Source: Caulobacter sp. UNC279MFTsu5.1 (GTDB lineage Bacteria; Pseudomonadota; Alphaproteobacteria; Caulobacterales; Caulobacteraceae). Taken from it: DNA of 56,923 nucleotides. The DNA is taken from assembly GCF_900114015.1 (NCBI RefSeq), contig NZ_FORN01000039.1, positions 1-56,923 of the forward strand. Direction: 5' to 3'. Below the pieces are notes generated by a model that worked only from the letters and a program-made list of their open reading frames with translations, did not search any database and was not told where the DNA came from. Position numbers and translations under genes: made by a program. The first letter of the stretch is position 1; each line of letters starts with the position of its first letter. This document shows positions 18,319 through 26,165 of the stretch, piece by piece.

Positions 18319-19499
18319 TGCGTCTTCGCTCCCGCCTTGATCCAGGCGCCCAGCTGGGCGCGTTCCTGATCGGTAATGTGAGTCTCGTTTCCGAGCGGCA
18401 TGCTGGTCGAATCGACCGCGCGCTCGCGGATCTTGCCCGCATAGCGCGCCATGCCTGCTGGGGTGTCGAAGGCCGCGCCGTTGGGCGGGGCGGTGAAGCC
18501 CTTGTGGGTCGGCGCGGCCGAGTGGCACATCACGCAGTGCTTCTCGACGATGGCCTGGGCGACCGGGAAGGGCACGTCGGTCGCGACCTGGGCCGCCTTG
18601 GGCTTGTGGCTGGCGATCACGCTGACGAAGAAAAGCAGCATCACGCCGGCGAAGATGAAGCCCGGCTTGATGATCCCGTGGTGGCGCAGGATGAAGAAGT
18701 AGCGGATCGACACTCCGGCCGCGCTGATCAGGGCCAGCAGCAGCCAGGCCAGGGGATGGCCCGTCACCGCCGGATAGTGGTTGCTGATCATGATGAAGAT
18801 GACCGGCAGGGTCATGTGGGTGTTGTGGACCGAGCGCTGCTTGCCCATCGCGCCCAGGCGCGGGTCGACGGGGCGGCCGGCCAGCATGTCGGCGACGATC
18901 TTGCGCTGGTTGGGGATAATGACCAGGAACACGTTGCCGACCATGCACGTGCCGATGATCGCGCCGACATGGATGAAGGCCCCGCGGTCGCTGAACAGCC
19001 GGGTCAGGGCCCACGCCGCTCCGGTCAGGGCCAGGAACCAGACCACGCCGAACAGGCGCGGGCGCTGGCCCAGCGGCGAGCGGCACAGGCCCTCATAGAC
19101 CAGCAGGCCGCCGAAGATGAAGGCCAGGCCCGTGGCGATGGCGCCGGCCTGGCTGAAGGCGTGCTTGGAGGCGTCGATCAGATAGACCGGCGCGCCGACA
19201 TAGTAGAGCACGACCAGCAGGGCGAAGCCCGACAGCCAGGTGGTGTAGGCCTCCCATTTGAACCAGTGCAGGTGGTCGGGCATGTGGGCCGGGGCCGTCA
19301 TGTACTTCTGCGAATGGTAGAAGCCGCCGCCGTGCACGGCCCACAGCTCGCCCTTCACGCCGTCCTTCTCCGGAACGGGCGGGCGCAGGTTGTTGTCCAG
19401 CCAGACGAAGTAGAACGAGGCGCCGATCCAGGCGACGCCGGCGACCACGTGCAGCCAGCGGAGCCCCAGGTTCAGCCAGGTGGTGACGTCGTAGTCCAT
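18315..19499 (-). CDS. puuD: Membrane-bound urate oxidase with cytochrome c domain
   Basis: 394 aa. PuuD oxidises urate to 5-hydroxyisourate using a fused cytochrome c instead of oxygen-dependent uricase. Residues of about 10-305 contain seven to nine hydrophobic segments. The C-terminal domain (about 310-390) has the haem-binding motif CVMCH (about 329) and a later SMPLGNETH, where Met is a likely axial ligand. The N-terminal WLHVVAGVAWIGASFYF is characteristic. The ATG lies 1 nt after the uraD stop, so the genes are cotranscribed. It explains the lack of a soluble uricase or HpxO in this pathway. Confidence 0.93.
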   Translation of the reverse strand: MDYDVTTWLNLGLRWLHVVAGVAWIGASFYFVWLDNNLRPPVPEKDGVKGELWAVHGGGFYHSQKYMTAPAHMPDHLHWFKWEAYTTWLSGFALLVVLYYVGAPVYLIDASKHAFSQAGAIATGLAFIFGGLLVYEGLCRSPLGQRPRLFGVVWFLALTGAAWALTRLFSDRGAFIHVGAIIGTCMVGNVFLVIIPNQRKIVADMLAGRPVDPRLGAMGKQRSVHNTHMTLPVIFIMISNHYPAVTGHPLAWLLLALISAAGVSIRYFFILRHHGIIKPGFIFAGVMLLFFVSVIASHKPKAAQVATDVPFPVAQAIVEKHCVMCHSAAPTHKGFTAPPNGAAFDTPAGMARYAGKIRERAVDSTSMPLGNETHITDQERAQLGAWIKAGAKTQ

Positions 19500-19500
19500 C

Positions 19501-20022
19501 TCAGCCGGTCACCGCGTCTTGCAGGCGAAGTTTCGAGATCAGGCCGATCTGGCGGATCGCCTCGGCGATCTCGGCGGCCTTGTCGTTCTCCAGGCGCGCC
19601 TGCATGGCGGCCAGGATCGCGGTCTTGTCGTTCAGCCGCACGGCGATGATGAATGGAAAGCCGAAACGTTCGCGATAGGCGGCGTTCAGGGCGTGGAAGC
19701 GCTCGAACTCCTCCGGCGTCAGCCGGTCCAAGCCGGCGCTGGCCTGTTCGGCGTTGCTCTCGGCGGTCAGGGTCTTGGCGATCGCCGCCTTGCCGGCCAG
19801 TTCCGGGTGGGCGCGGATCAGCGACAGCTTGTCGGCTTCGGGAGCGGCGTCCAGCACGGCCGTCATCGCGGCGTGCAGGCCCTCGACGCTGTCGAACGGC
19901 GCGGCGTCATAGGCCCGTTCCACCACCCATGGCGACAGCTCGAAGGCGAAGCCGAGCGTGGTGGCGAAGCCGGTGCGATTCATCCGGTTCAGGTCGGCCA
20001 GGGTCAGGGGCGGGGCGCTCAT
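19501..20022 (-). CDS. uraD: OHCU decarboxylase
   Basis: 173 aa. It decarboxylates OHCU to (S)-allantoin, completing urate conversion with PuuD and UraH. The HPELAGK motif (about 70-76) carries the catalytic histidine, and the FERFHALNAAYRERFGFPFIIAV block (about 107-129) is the other family signature. The length matches the family. The start ATG overlaps the puuE stop by 4 nt (ATGA) and puuD follows after one nucleotide, which fits tight coupling of these steps. Confidence 0.95.
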   Translation of the reverse strand: MSAPPLTLADLNRMNRTGFATTLGFAFELSPWVVERAYDAAPFDSVEGLHAAMTAVLDAAPEADKLSLIRAHPELAGKAAIAKTLTAESNAEQASAGLDRLTPEEFERFHALNAAYRERFGFPFIIAVRLNDKTAILAAMQARLENDKAAEIAEAIRQIGLISKLRLQDAVTG

Positions 20023-20933
20023 CGGGCGCTCTCCTTATAAGGATGGGCGGCGATCCAGCGCCGCGCGATGTCGATGCGCCTGGCCACCCAGACCTTGTCG
20101 TGGGCGACGACGTGTTCGAGGAAGCGGCGCAGGGCCATGATCCGGCCGGGCTTGCCGACGATCCGGCAGTGCAGGCCGACGCTCATCATCTTCGGCGCGG
20201 TCTCGCCTTCCAGATAGAGGGCGTCGAAGGCGTCGCGCAGATAGGCGAAGAACTGATCGCCGCTGTTGAAGCCCTGGGGCGCGGCGAAGCGCATGTCGTT
20301 GGCGTCCAAGGTGTAGGGCACGATCAGCTGCGGCCGGCCGTGCTGGTCGTCCCAATAGGGCAGGTCGTCGGCGTAGCTGTCGGCGTCGTAGACGAAGCCG
20401 CCTTCCTCGGCCACGAGGCGGGCGGTGTTGGGGCTGGTGCGGCCCTGGTACCAGCCCAGCGGCCGCTCGCCGGTCAGGGCCTGGTGGATCTCGATGGCCT
20501 GGGCGATGTGCTCGCGTTCCAGCGCCTCGGGGAAGTGCTGGTAGTCGATCCAGCGATAGCCGTGGGTGGCGATCTCCCAGCCGGACTTTAGCATCGCCTC
20601 GACGGCGTCGGGATGGCGCGCCATGGCCTGGGCCACGCCGAAGACGGTCAGCGGCAGGCCAAAATCGTCGAACAGCCGACGGATGCGCCAGAAACCGGCC
20701 CGTGAGCCGTATTCGTACAGGCTCTCCATCGACATGTGCCGCATGTCGGGGATCGGCTGGGCGCCAACCATCTCCGACAGGAAGTGCTCGGCCTGCGGGT
20801 CGCCATGCAGCACGCTGCGCTCGGCGCCTTCCTCGTAGTTGAGCACGAACTGCACGGCGATGCGGGCGCCGTTCGGCCACTGGGCTTGGGGCGGATGCTC
20901 GCCGTAGCCGATGAGGTCGCGAGGGTAGGTCAT
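20019..20933 (-). CDS. puuE: Allantoinase, PuuE (polysaccharide-deacetylase fold)
   Basis: 304 aa. It hydrolyses allantoin to allantoate. It belongs to the cofactor-independent, NodB-fold allantoinase type rather than the metal amidohydrolase AllB. The N-terminal motif MTYPRDLIGYGEHPP is diagnostic. Other blocks are VQFVLNYEEGAE (about 26-37), SMESLYEYGSRAGFWR (about 67-82), GWEIATHGYRWIDYQ (about 117-131) and GWYQGRTSPNT. ATG 20933 is preferred to TTG 20942 because GAGGGGG lies 10 nt before it. A palindromic repeat separates it from pucG. Confidence 0.95.
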   Translation of the reverse strand: MTYPRDLIGYGEHPPQAQWPNGARIAVQFVLNYEEGAERSVLHGDPQAEHFLSEMVGAQPIPDMRHMSMESLYEYGSRAGFWRIRRLFDDFGLPLTVFGVAQAMARHPDAVEAMLKSGWEIATHGYRWIDYQHFPEALEREHIAQAIEIHQALTGERPLGWYQGRTSPNTARLVAEEGGFVYDADSYADDLPYWDDQHGRPQLIVPYTLDANDMRFAAPQGFNSGDQFFAYLRDAFDALYLEGETAPKMMSVGLHCRIVGKPGRIMALRRFLEHVVAHDKVWVARRIDIARRWIAAHPYKESAR

Positions 20934-20938
20934 GCGCC

Positions 20939-21046
20939 GCAAGCCCCCTCAGTCGCTCCGCGACAGCTCCCCCAGGGGGGGAGCATCTTTCTAGATCCTC
21001 CCCCCCTGGGGGAGGTGGCCCGGAGGGCCGGAGGGGGGAGTGGCGG
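20939..21046. repeat. Palindromic intergenic repeat within the allC operon
   Basis: About 105 nt with GCTCCCCCAGGGGGGGAGC followed by a CCTCCCCCCCTGGGGGAGG arm, and flanking small palindromes (GTCGCTCCGCGAC, GGCCCGGAGGGCC). It lies between pucG and puuE on the same transcript, so any terminator-like action would lower expression of puuE and later genes. Confidence 0.7.
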
Positions 21047-21051
21047 GGCGT

Positions 21052-22275
21052 TCACGAAAACACCCCCAGCGCCGCGTCCACGCCAGCCCCGGCCGGCGCC
21101 CCGAAGCCCTCCCACCGCAGCACCGCCTCCAGCGCCGCCAGGGTCTGGAGCACCGCGTGCTTGCGGGCGTTGACGCCCATGGCCCCGATCCGCCAGACCT
21201 TGCCGGCCAACGGGCCGAAGGCGGCGCCGATCTCGATCTCGAACTCGGTGCGCATGCGGGCCTTCACCCGGTCGTAGTCGACGCCGGCCGGCGCGAGCAC
21301 GGCGGTGACGTTGGTCATCTTGTGGGCCTTGTCGCCATAGACCTGGAGCCCCATCGCCTCGACCCCGGCGACCACCGCCGCCCCGGCCTGGGCATGGCGG
21401 GCGAAGCGGGCCTCCAGCCCTTCCTCCAGCACCACCCGGGCGCATTCGCGGGCCGCGTACAGCATCGAGGCGGCCTCGGTGTGGTGGTTCAGGCGCTTGT
21501 CGGACCAGTAGTCCATGATCATCGCCAGGTCGAAATAGTTGGAGGCGATACGGCGGCCGTTTCCAGCGACCGCCCCGGCCGTGGCGATGCCGGCCTCGAC
21601 GTGCTTGCGGCCGGTGATGTGCTCGGCGGCGCGGTCGGAGATCGTGATCGGCCCCGAGCCGGACGGGCCCCCCAGGCACTTCTGCAGCCCGCCGGTGACG
21701 ATGTCGGCCCGCCAGGCGTCGACCGGCACGCTCATGCCGCCGATCGTGGCGGTGGCGTCGACATACAGCAGGGCGTCGTAGCGCCGGCAGATCTCGCCGA
21801 TCGCCTCGATCGGCTGGGCCATGGTCGTGGAAGTGTCGCCGTGCACGCAGGCCACCAGCCGCGGGCGCACGCGCCTGACCGCGTCCTCCACCGCCTGCGG
21901 ATCGACAACCGTTCCCCATTCGCCCTCGACCGTGGTGACCCGGGCGTCGCAGCGCTGGGCGATTTCCGACAGCAGCAGGCCGAAACGCCCGGCGTTGACG
22001 ACCACCACCTCGTCGCCCGGCGCCAGCACCGACACCAGCGCCGCCTCGATAGCGGCGCGCGAGGTGCCGTCGATCAGGAAGGTCCAGCGGTTCTGCGTCT
22101 GGAACACCTGGCGGTACAGCGTCATGGTCTCGTTCATGTAGCCGGTGAACTCCGGGTCGAACTGGCCCAGCAGCTGCACCGACATGGCCCGCAGCACGCG
22201 CGGATGCACGTTGATCGGACCGGGACCCATCAACAGGCGGGGGGGATGGTCGAGTTCGCCGAAGGTGGTGGTCAT
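21052..22275 (-). CDS. pucG: (S)-Ureidoglycine-glyoxylate aminotransferase
   Basis: 407 aa class V PLP aminotransferase. PucG moves the amino group of ureidoglycine to glyoxylate, giving oxalurate and glycine. The MGPGPINVHPRVLRAM start (about 16-31), the DATATIGGMSVPVDAW block and the PLP lysine in TGGLQKCLGGPSG (about 193-205) fit. Alanine-glyoxylate or serine-glyoxylate aminotransferases are the main alternatives; the neighbours allC and hpxXYZ decide for PucG. I used ATG 22275. A TTG at 22287 overlapping the allC stop is also possible and would add four residues. Confidence 0.88.
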   Translation of the reverse strand: MTTTFGELDHPPRLLMGPGPINVHPRVLRAMSVQLLGQFDPEFTGYMNETMTLYRQVFQTQNRWTFLIDGTSRAAIEAALVSVLAPGDEVVVVNAGRFGLLLSEIAQRCDARVTTVEGEWGTVVDPQAVEDAVRRVRPRLVACVHGDTSTTMAQPIEAIGEICRRYDALLYVDATATIGGMSVPVDAWRADIVTGGLQKCLGGPSGSGPITISDRAAEHITGRKHVEAGIATAGAVAGNGRRIASNYFDLAMIMDYWSDKRLNHHTEAASMLYAARECARVVLEEGLEARFARHAQAGAAVVAGVEAMGLQVYGDKAHKMTNVTAVLAPAGVDYDRVKARMRTEFEIEIGAAFGPLAGKVWRIGAMGVNARKHAVLQTLAALEAVLRWEGFGAPAGAGVDAALGVFS

Positions 22276-22283
22276 CTTGTTGC

Positions 22284-23690
22284 TCAAAGCTTGTCATCCC
22301 GGGCGGAGCGAAGCGCAGACCTGGGACCGCCGGAAGCGCCGAGTTCACGCGTCGGTCCCGGATCTTCGCGCTGCGCGCTCGTCCGGGATGACAGGGAAAA
22401 TTGTTCAGAAAGCCGCTCCACGAACCCCAGCATCGTCTCCGCCGCCACGGCGCAGTCGGCTTCGGTCACGGCCTCGCGCGGGTTGTGGCTGACGCCGCCC
22501 TCGCAGCGGATGAACAGCATGGCGGTGGGGCAGAGGTCGGCGATGACCATGGCGTCGTGGCCGGCCCCGCTGGGCAGGCGGCGCGGCGTCTGGCCGGTGG
22601 CGGCGACGGCGTCTTCCAGCAGGGCGGTCAGGCCCGGATCGCAGGGGCTGGCGGCCAGGTCTTGCATCAAGGTGACCGACACCTCCAGGCCGCGCCGCGC
22701 GGCGATGGCCTCGATCTCCGCGGTGACCGCGGCCACGGCCGCGTCGCGGGTCGTGGCGACCTCGGCCCGGACGTCCATCGAATATTCGACCGCGCCGGGG
22801 ATGACGTTGAAGGCCCCGGGCAAGGCGGTGATCCGGCCGACGGTGCCGACCAGGCCGTCTTTCCCACCCGAACAGATCCGCTCCAGCGCCAGCATCGCCT
22901 CGGCGGCGGCGGGGCCGGGGTCCTTGCGCAGGGCCATCGGAGTCGTACCGGCGTGGCCGGCCACGCCGGTGAACCGCACCATCAGCCGCTTCTGGGCGGC
23001 GATGGCGGTGACCACGCCCAGGGCCAGGCCCTCGGCCTCCAGCACCGGGCCCTGTTCGATATGGGCCTCGAGGAAGGCGAAGATCTCGCCGGGCTTGCGG
23101 GCGGCTTCCTCCAGGCGGGTCGGGTCCAGGCCGAACGTCGCGAAGGCCTCGGCCAGGCTCACCCCGTCGCTGTCGGTCATCTCCATCACGCTGGGGCTGA
23201 CGGTTCCGGCCACGGCGCGGCTGCAGGTCATCGAGGCGGGAAAGCGCGAGCCCTCCTCGTCGCCGAACGCGATCACCTCGACCGCGAACGGCAGGCGGCG
23301 GCCGGCCCGGGCCAGCGCCTCGACCACGTCGATCCCCAGCATCACGCCCAGGGCGCCGTCATAGCGCCCGCCGTTGCGCACGCTGTCGATGTGCGAGCCG
23401 ATCAGCAGGGCCGGGGCTCCCGGCGCCTCGCCCTCGTAGCGGCCGACCAGGTTGCCGGCGGGGTCGCGGCGGGCGGTCATGCCGGCCTGCTCCATCCAGA
23501 AGGCCAGGGTCTTCAGCGCTTCGTCATGGGCGGAGGTGAGAAAACGGCGCACCAGCATGCCGTCGGCCTCGCTGTAGGGCTCCGCGCCCATCAGGTCGCA
23601 ACGGGCCTTGGCCCGTGCGCCAGGCTTGAAGTCGCCGCTTTCGAAGGCCTCCGCCACCCTGTCGGGCTCCCCTTTGCCGTTCCACGCCAT
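22284..23690 (-). CDS. allC: Allantoate amidohydrolase with repeat-encoded C-terminal tail
   Basis: 468 aa, M20-type metallohydrolase that releases ammonia and CO2 from allantoate to give ureidoglycine. Metal-binding motifs are GSHIDSVRNGGRYDGALG, FGDEEGSRF, AHIEQGPVLE and GHDAM, with GHAGTTPM between them. Family members are about 410-430 residues. The last 35 or so residues here, from SSRTSAQREDPG on, are encoded by a palindromic repeat (22293-22392), so the tail is probably not functional. ATG 23690 is chosen because AGGA lies 8 nt before it; upstream ATGs at 23699 and 23711 are possible. It opens the operon, and site E lies about 115 nt upstream. Confidence 0.9.
   Translation of the reverse strand: MAWNGKGEPDRVAEAFESGDFKPGARAKARCDLMGAEPYSEADGMLVRRFLTSAHDEALKTLAFWMEQAGMTARRDPAGNLVGRYEGEAPGAPALLIGSHIDSVRNGGRYDGALGVMLGIDVVEALARAGRRLPFAVEVIAFGDEEGSRFPASMTCSRAVAGTVSPSVMEMTDSDGVSLAEAFATFGLDPTRLEEAARKPGEIFAFLEAHIEQGPVLEAEGLALGVVTAIAAQKRLMVRFTGVAGHAGTTPMALRKDPGPAAAEAMLALERICSGGKDGLVGTVGRITALPGAFNVIPGAVEYSMDVRAEVATTRDAAVAAVTAEIEAIAARRGLEVSVTLMQDLAASPCDPGLTALLEDAVAATGQTPRRLPSGAGHDAMVIADLCPTAMLFIRCEGGVSHNPREAVTEADCAVAAETMLGFVERLSEQFSLSSRTSAQREDPGPTRELGASGGPRSALRSARDDKL
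22293..22392. repeat. Palindromic repeat inside the 3' end of allC
   Basis: 100 nt with inverted ends GTCATCCCGG / CCGGGATGAC and further pairing of GGAGCGAAGCGCAGA with TCTTCGCGCTGCGCGCTC regions. It is a common type of alphaproteobacterial repeat, but here it lies in frame within allC and supplies its last codons up to just before the stop. Confidence 0.8.
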
Positions 23691-23805
23691 TCGTGACATC
23701 CTGCCTAGCATCGCGGACGACAAAGCCCACGACGATTGCGGCTCGCATCGACCGATCGGCGCGGATGCCTCGACAAGCGCCAGACCCCGCGGCCGGCGCC
23801 TGAAG

Positions 23806-23829
23806 CTAAGTCATAAATCACTTACTTAG
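23806..23829 (-). promoter_or_regulatory. Operator candidate upstream of the allC operon (site E)
   Basis: The plus strand contains CTAAGT-N12-ACTTAG with perfect 6-bp arms. Read on the minus strand from 23827 it gives AAGTAAGTGATTTATGACTT, close to site B. It overlaps the last codons of the GNAT gene and lies about 115 nt before allC. Confidence 0.6.
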
Positions 23830-24345
23830 TGAAGGGCGATCCTGCGCAGAGAATGCTTCGGCCGCCAGGTCGAGGTGCAGGAACTGGCTGAATCCGCTGT
23901 CCTCGTAGTCCGAGAACGGCCCGCCGTCGACGAAACCGCGCCGCCGATAGAGCGCCAAGGCCGGTTCGAACGCCGGGCCGCTTCCGGTTTCCAGGCTCAG
24001 CCGCGTCAGGCCCAGCGCGCGGGCCTGGGCGATGACGGTTTCGAGAAGCAGGGCGGCCACGCCGCGCCGCAGGTGGTCGGGGTGGGTGCGCATCGACTTG
24101 ACCTCGCCCGTCCGCCCGTCGAGTTGCTTCAAGGCCCCGATCCCGCAGAGGTCCGGGCCCGACCATGCGCTCCAGACGGTGACGCCGGGCGCCTTCAGGC
24201 CCGACAGGTCCAGGGCGAAGACATGACCGGGCGGCGAGGTTTCGAGCATGCCCTCCAGATGCAGCCGCAGCAGCGCCCGGGTTTCCGGGCTGGAAAGATC
24301 GTCTTGTCGAACATCCATGCGCTGGGCGTTTGGCGCGCTTTGCAT
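23818..24345 (-). CDS. GNAT-family N-acetyltransferase
   Basis: 175 aa. It is predicted to transfer an acetyl group from acetyl-CoA to a small molecule or protein amine. The acetyl-CoA pyrophosphate loop HLRRGVAALLLETVI (about 92-106) and the later ALALYRRRGFVDGGPF (about 130-145) with the conserved YRRRGF are visible. It resembles YhbS/PaiA-like members. ATG 24345 is chosen because GGAG lies 9 nt before it. It follows the XRE-cupin gene by 22 nt in the same direction, a very common pairing in which the regulator controls the acetyltransferase. The stop codon lies inside operator site E of the next operon. Confidence 0.85.
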   Translation of the reverse strand: MQSAPNAQRMDVRQDDLSSPETRALLRLHLEGMLETSPPGHVFALDLSGLKAPGVTVWSAWSGPDLCGIGALKQLDGRTGEVKSMRTHPDHLRRGVAALLLETVIAQARALGLTRLSLETGSGPAFEPALALYRRRGFVDGGPFSDYEDSGFSQFLHLDLAAEAFSAQDRPSLSK

Positions 24346-24367
24346 CGTCAGGTCTCCGAAGGGGATT

Positions 24368-24931
24368 TCAGCGTCGGTCGATGACGACCACGTACCGGCA
24401 GGGTCGATCGGTCTCATTGGCCAGGATCACGTCGGCGGGCGCTCCGAACGCCAGGCAGTCGCCCGCGTCGAGGACGTGCCGCTCGTCGCCTTCGACGACG
24501 GTCAGGGCGCCGTCGCGCACCCAGATCGCCTGGCGGATCATCGCGTAGGCCGAGGCCGGAAAGCCCACGCGCTTGCCGGCCGGCAGGTCGATTTCCGCCA
24601 GTTCGACCGGATGGTCCGGCATGGCCAGCAGTTGGCGGCGGACGTAGCCCGTCTCGGGATCGGTCCATCGCGGCTGGTTGGCGGCGCGCGACACGCGGCC
24701 CGCCGGCTGCTCGGCGCGGACCAGAAGACCGGCCAGGGTGAGGCCGAAGGCGGTCGACAGCCGCACCAGCAAGGCCGCGGTGGCGCTGGTCTCGCCGCGC
24801 TCGATCTTGCTGAGCATCGCCTTGGACACGCCTGAACGCTGGGCGACATCGGCCAGCGACCAGCCGCGCGCCTCCCGCTCCAGGCGCAGGCGCCGGGCCA
24901 GGGCGGCGTCGATATCAAGTGAAGTGTTCAT
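24368..24931 (-). CDS. XRE-family regulator with C-terminal cupin
   Basis: 187 aa. The N-terminal helix-turn-helix (about 11-68) carries RLRLEREARGWSLADVAQRSGVSKAMLSKIERGE. The C-terminal cupin domain (about 105-185) probably senses a small molecule. Proteins of this layout usually repress themselves and an adjacent enzyme gene, here the GNAT acetyltransferase. Only 2 nt separate the ATG from a perfect 16-bp palindrome (24934-24949), a strong candidate for its own operator. Confidence 0.9.
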   Translation of the reverse strand: MNTSLDIDAALARRLRLEREARGWSLADVAQRSGVSKAMLSKIERGETSATAALLVRLSTAFGLTLAGLLVRAEQPAGRVSRAANQPRWTDPETGYVRRQLLAMPDHPVELAEIDLPAGKRVGFPASAYAMIRQAIWVRDGALTVVEGDERHVLDAGDCLAFGAPADVILANETDRPCRYVVVIDRR

Positions 24932-24933
24932 TC

Positions 24934-24949
24934 GTCCACTATAGTGGAC
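24934..24949. promoter_or_regulatory. Perfect 16-bp palindrome, candidate XRE operator
   Basis: GTCCACTATAGTGGAC is a perfect palindrome placed 2 nt before the XRE-cupin ATG. The position would block transcription start or early elongation. The core ACTATAGT is A+T-rich in G+C-rich surroundings. Confidence 0.75.
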
Positions 24950-24990
24950 ATCTTGGCTGTGACAAGACGCGCAACGACGCCGTTGACCGC

Positions 24991-26088
24991 CTAGGCTCCC
25001 GCCGCCGGGGACGCCTCGTCAGCCAGCGAGAGCCGCTGCCGCGCCAGCGCCTCGGGAACCTCGTCGCGCAGGAAGGCCATCATCTTCTCGCGGACCTCGC
25101 AGCGCAGGTCGAAGGTCCTGGGCGCGCTGCGGGCGCTGACCAGGCAGCGCACCTCCAGCACCTGGGCGGTGACGTCGGTGACCTGCAGGTTGACCACCTT
25201 GCCGTCCCACAGCGGCGAGGCCCTGGCGATCTCCTCCAGCTTGGCGCGCAGGCGGTCGATCGGGGCGGCGTGGTCGACATAGAGCATGGCCGTGCCGATC
25301 AGCGCGGCGGACTCACGGGTCCAGTTCTGGAACGGCGTCTGGATGAAGTAGCTGAGCGGCAGCACCATGCGCCGCCAGTCCCACAGGCGCACCACCACAT
25401 AGGTGGCGTTGATCTCCTCGACATTGCCCCACTCCTTCTCGACGATCACCGCGTCGTCGATGCGGATCGGCTGGGTGATGGCGATCTGGATGCCGGCGAT
25501 CAGGTTGGTCAGCAGCGGCTGCAGGGCCAAGCCGACGATCAGCGAGGCCGCGCCGCCGGCCGCCAGCAGGCTGACGCCCCATTGGCGCACGCCGGGGATG
25601 GTCATCAGGGCCAGGCCCGCCGTCACCAGCGCCACCACCACCGCGCAGGCCCGGCGCAGGATCTTCACCTGGGTCAGGTGCTTGCGGGCCAGCAGGTTGT
25701 CCTCGACGTCGATCTTGAACTTGCGCAGATGCAGGGCGGCGGCGATGTCCAGGGCGGTCAGCACGATCCAGCCGACCAGCACGATGAACAGCACCAGCAG
25801 CGCCTGCTTGCCGGCCGCCGCCTGGCCGGCGGTCAGGGGCGCGGCCGCCACCGCCAGGCTGAGGGCGGCGGCGATGAAGGCCAGCCGCGTCGGCCGCCGG
25901 GTGCGCACCGCCAGGGCCGACCAGAAGGCGTCGTTCTTCAGCGAGCGGCGGACGATCCGCACGATCGCCCAATGCGCGGCCAGGGCGACCAGCACGGCGA
26001 CGGCGATCAGGCCCAGGCTGACGGCCCACGGCGGCGCCCAGGCCAGGCGCAGCGCCAGGTCGGTGAGCCAGGGAGGGGAGGCGGACAT
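24991..26088 (-). CDS. MscS-family mechanosensitive ion channel
   Basis: 365 aa inner-membrane protein. About five hydrophobic segments lie in the first 200 residues, the last being the glycine/alanine-rich pore helix AAGGAASLIVGLALQPLLTN (about 175-195). The MscS beta domain follows, with IRIDDAVIVEKEWGNVEEINATYVVVR (about 210-236), and then the alpha/beta C-terminal domain. Such channels open under membrane tension to release solutes. The N-terminal membrane part is longer than in E. coli MscS (286 aa) and nearer to YbdG-like members. No operon partner is seen. Confidence 0.9.
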   Translation of the reverse strand: MSASPPWLTDLALRLAWAPPWAVSLGLIAVAVLVALAAHWAIVRIVRRSLKNDAFWSALAVRTRRPTRLAFIAAALSLAVAAAPLTAGQAAAGKQALLVLFIVLVGWIVLTALDIAAALHLRKFKIDVEDNLLARKHLTQVKILRRACAVVVALVTAGLALMTIPGVRQWGVSLLAAGGAASLIVGLALQPLLTNLIAGIQIAITQPIRIDDAVIVEKEWGNVEEINATYVVVRLWDWRRMVLPLSYFIQTPFQNWTRESAALIGTAMLYVDHAAPIDRLRAKLEEIARASPLWDGKVVNLQVTDVTAQVLEVRCLVSARSAPRTFDLRCEVREKMMAFLRDEVPEALARQRLSLADEASPAAGA

Positions 26089-26165
26089 GGGGTTTGAACG
26101 TGCAATGGGGAGGATCGGTCCCGATCAGATTCATCGCGACGGGACGGAACGGTCTCCAGATCCAG

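Noticed and set aside
21040..23364. 774-codon plus-strand frame opposite pucG and allC
   Set aside because: Spans two convincing minus-strand genes and the palindromic repeat; composition is that of an antisense shadow.
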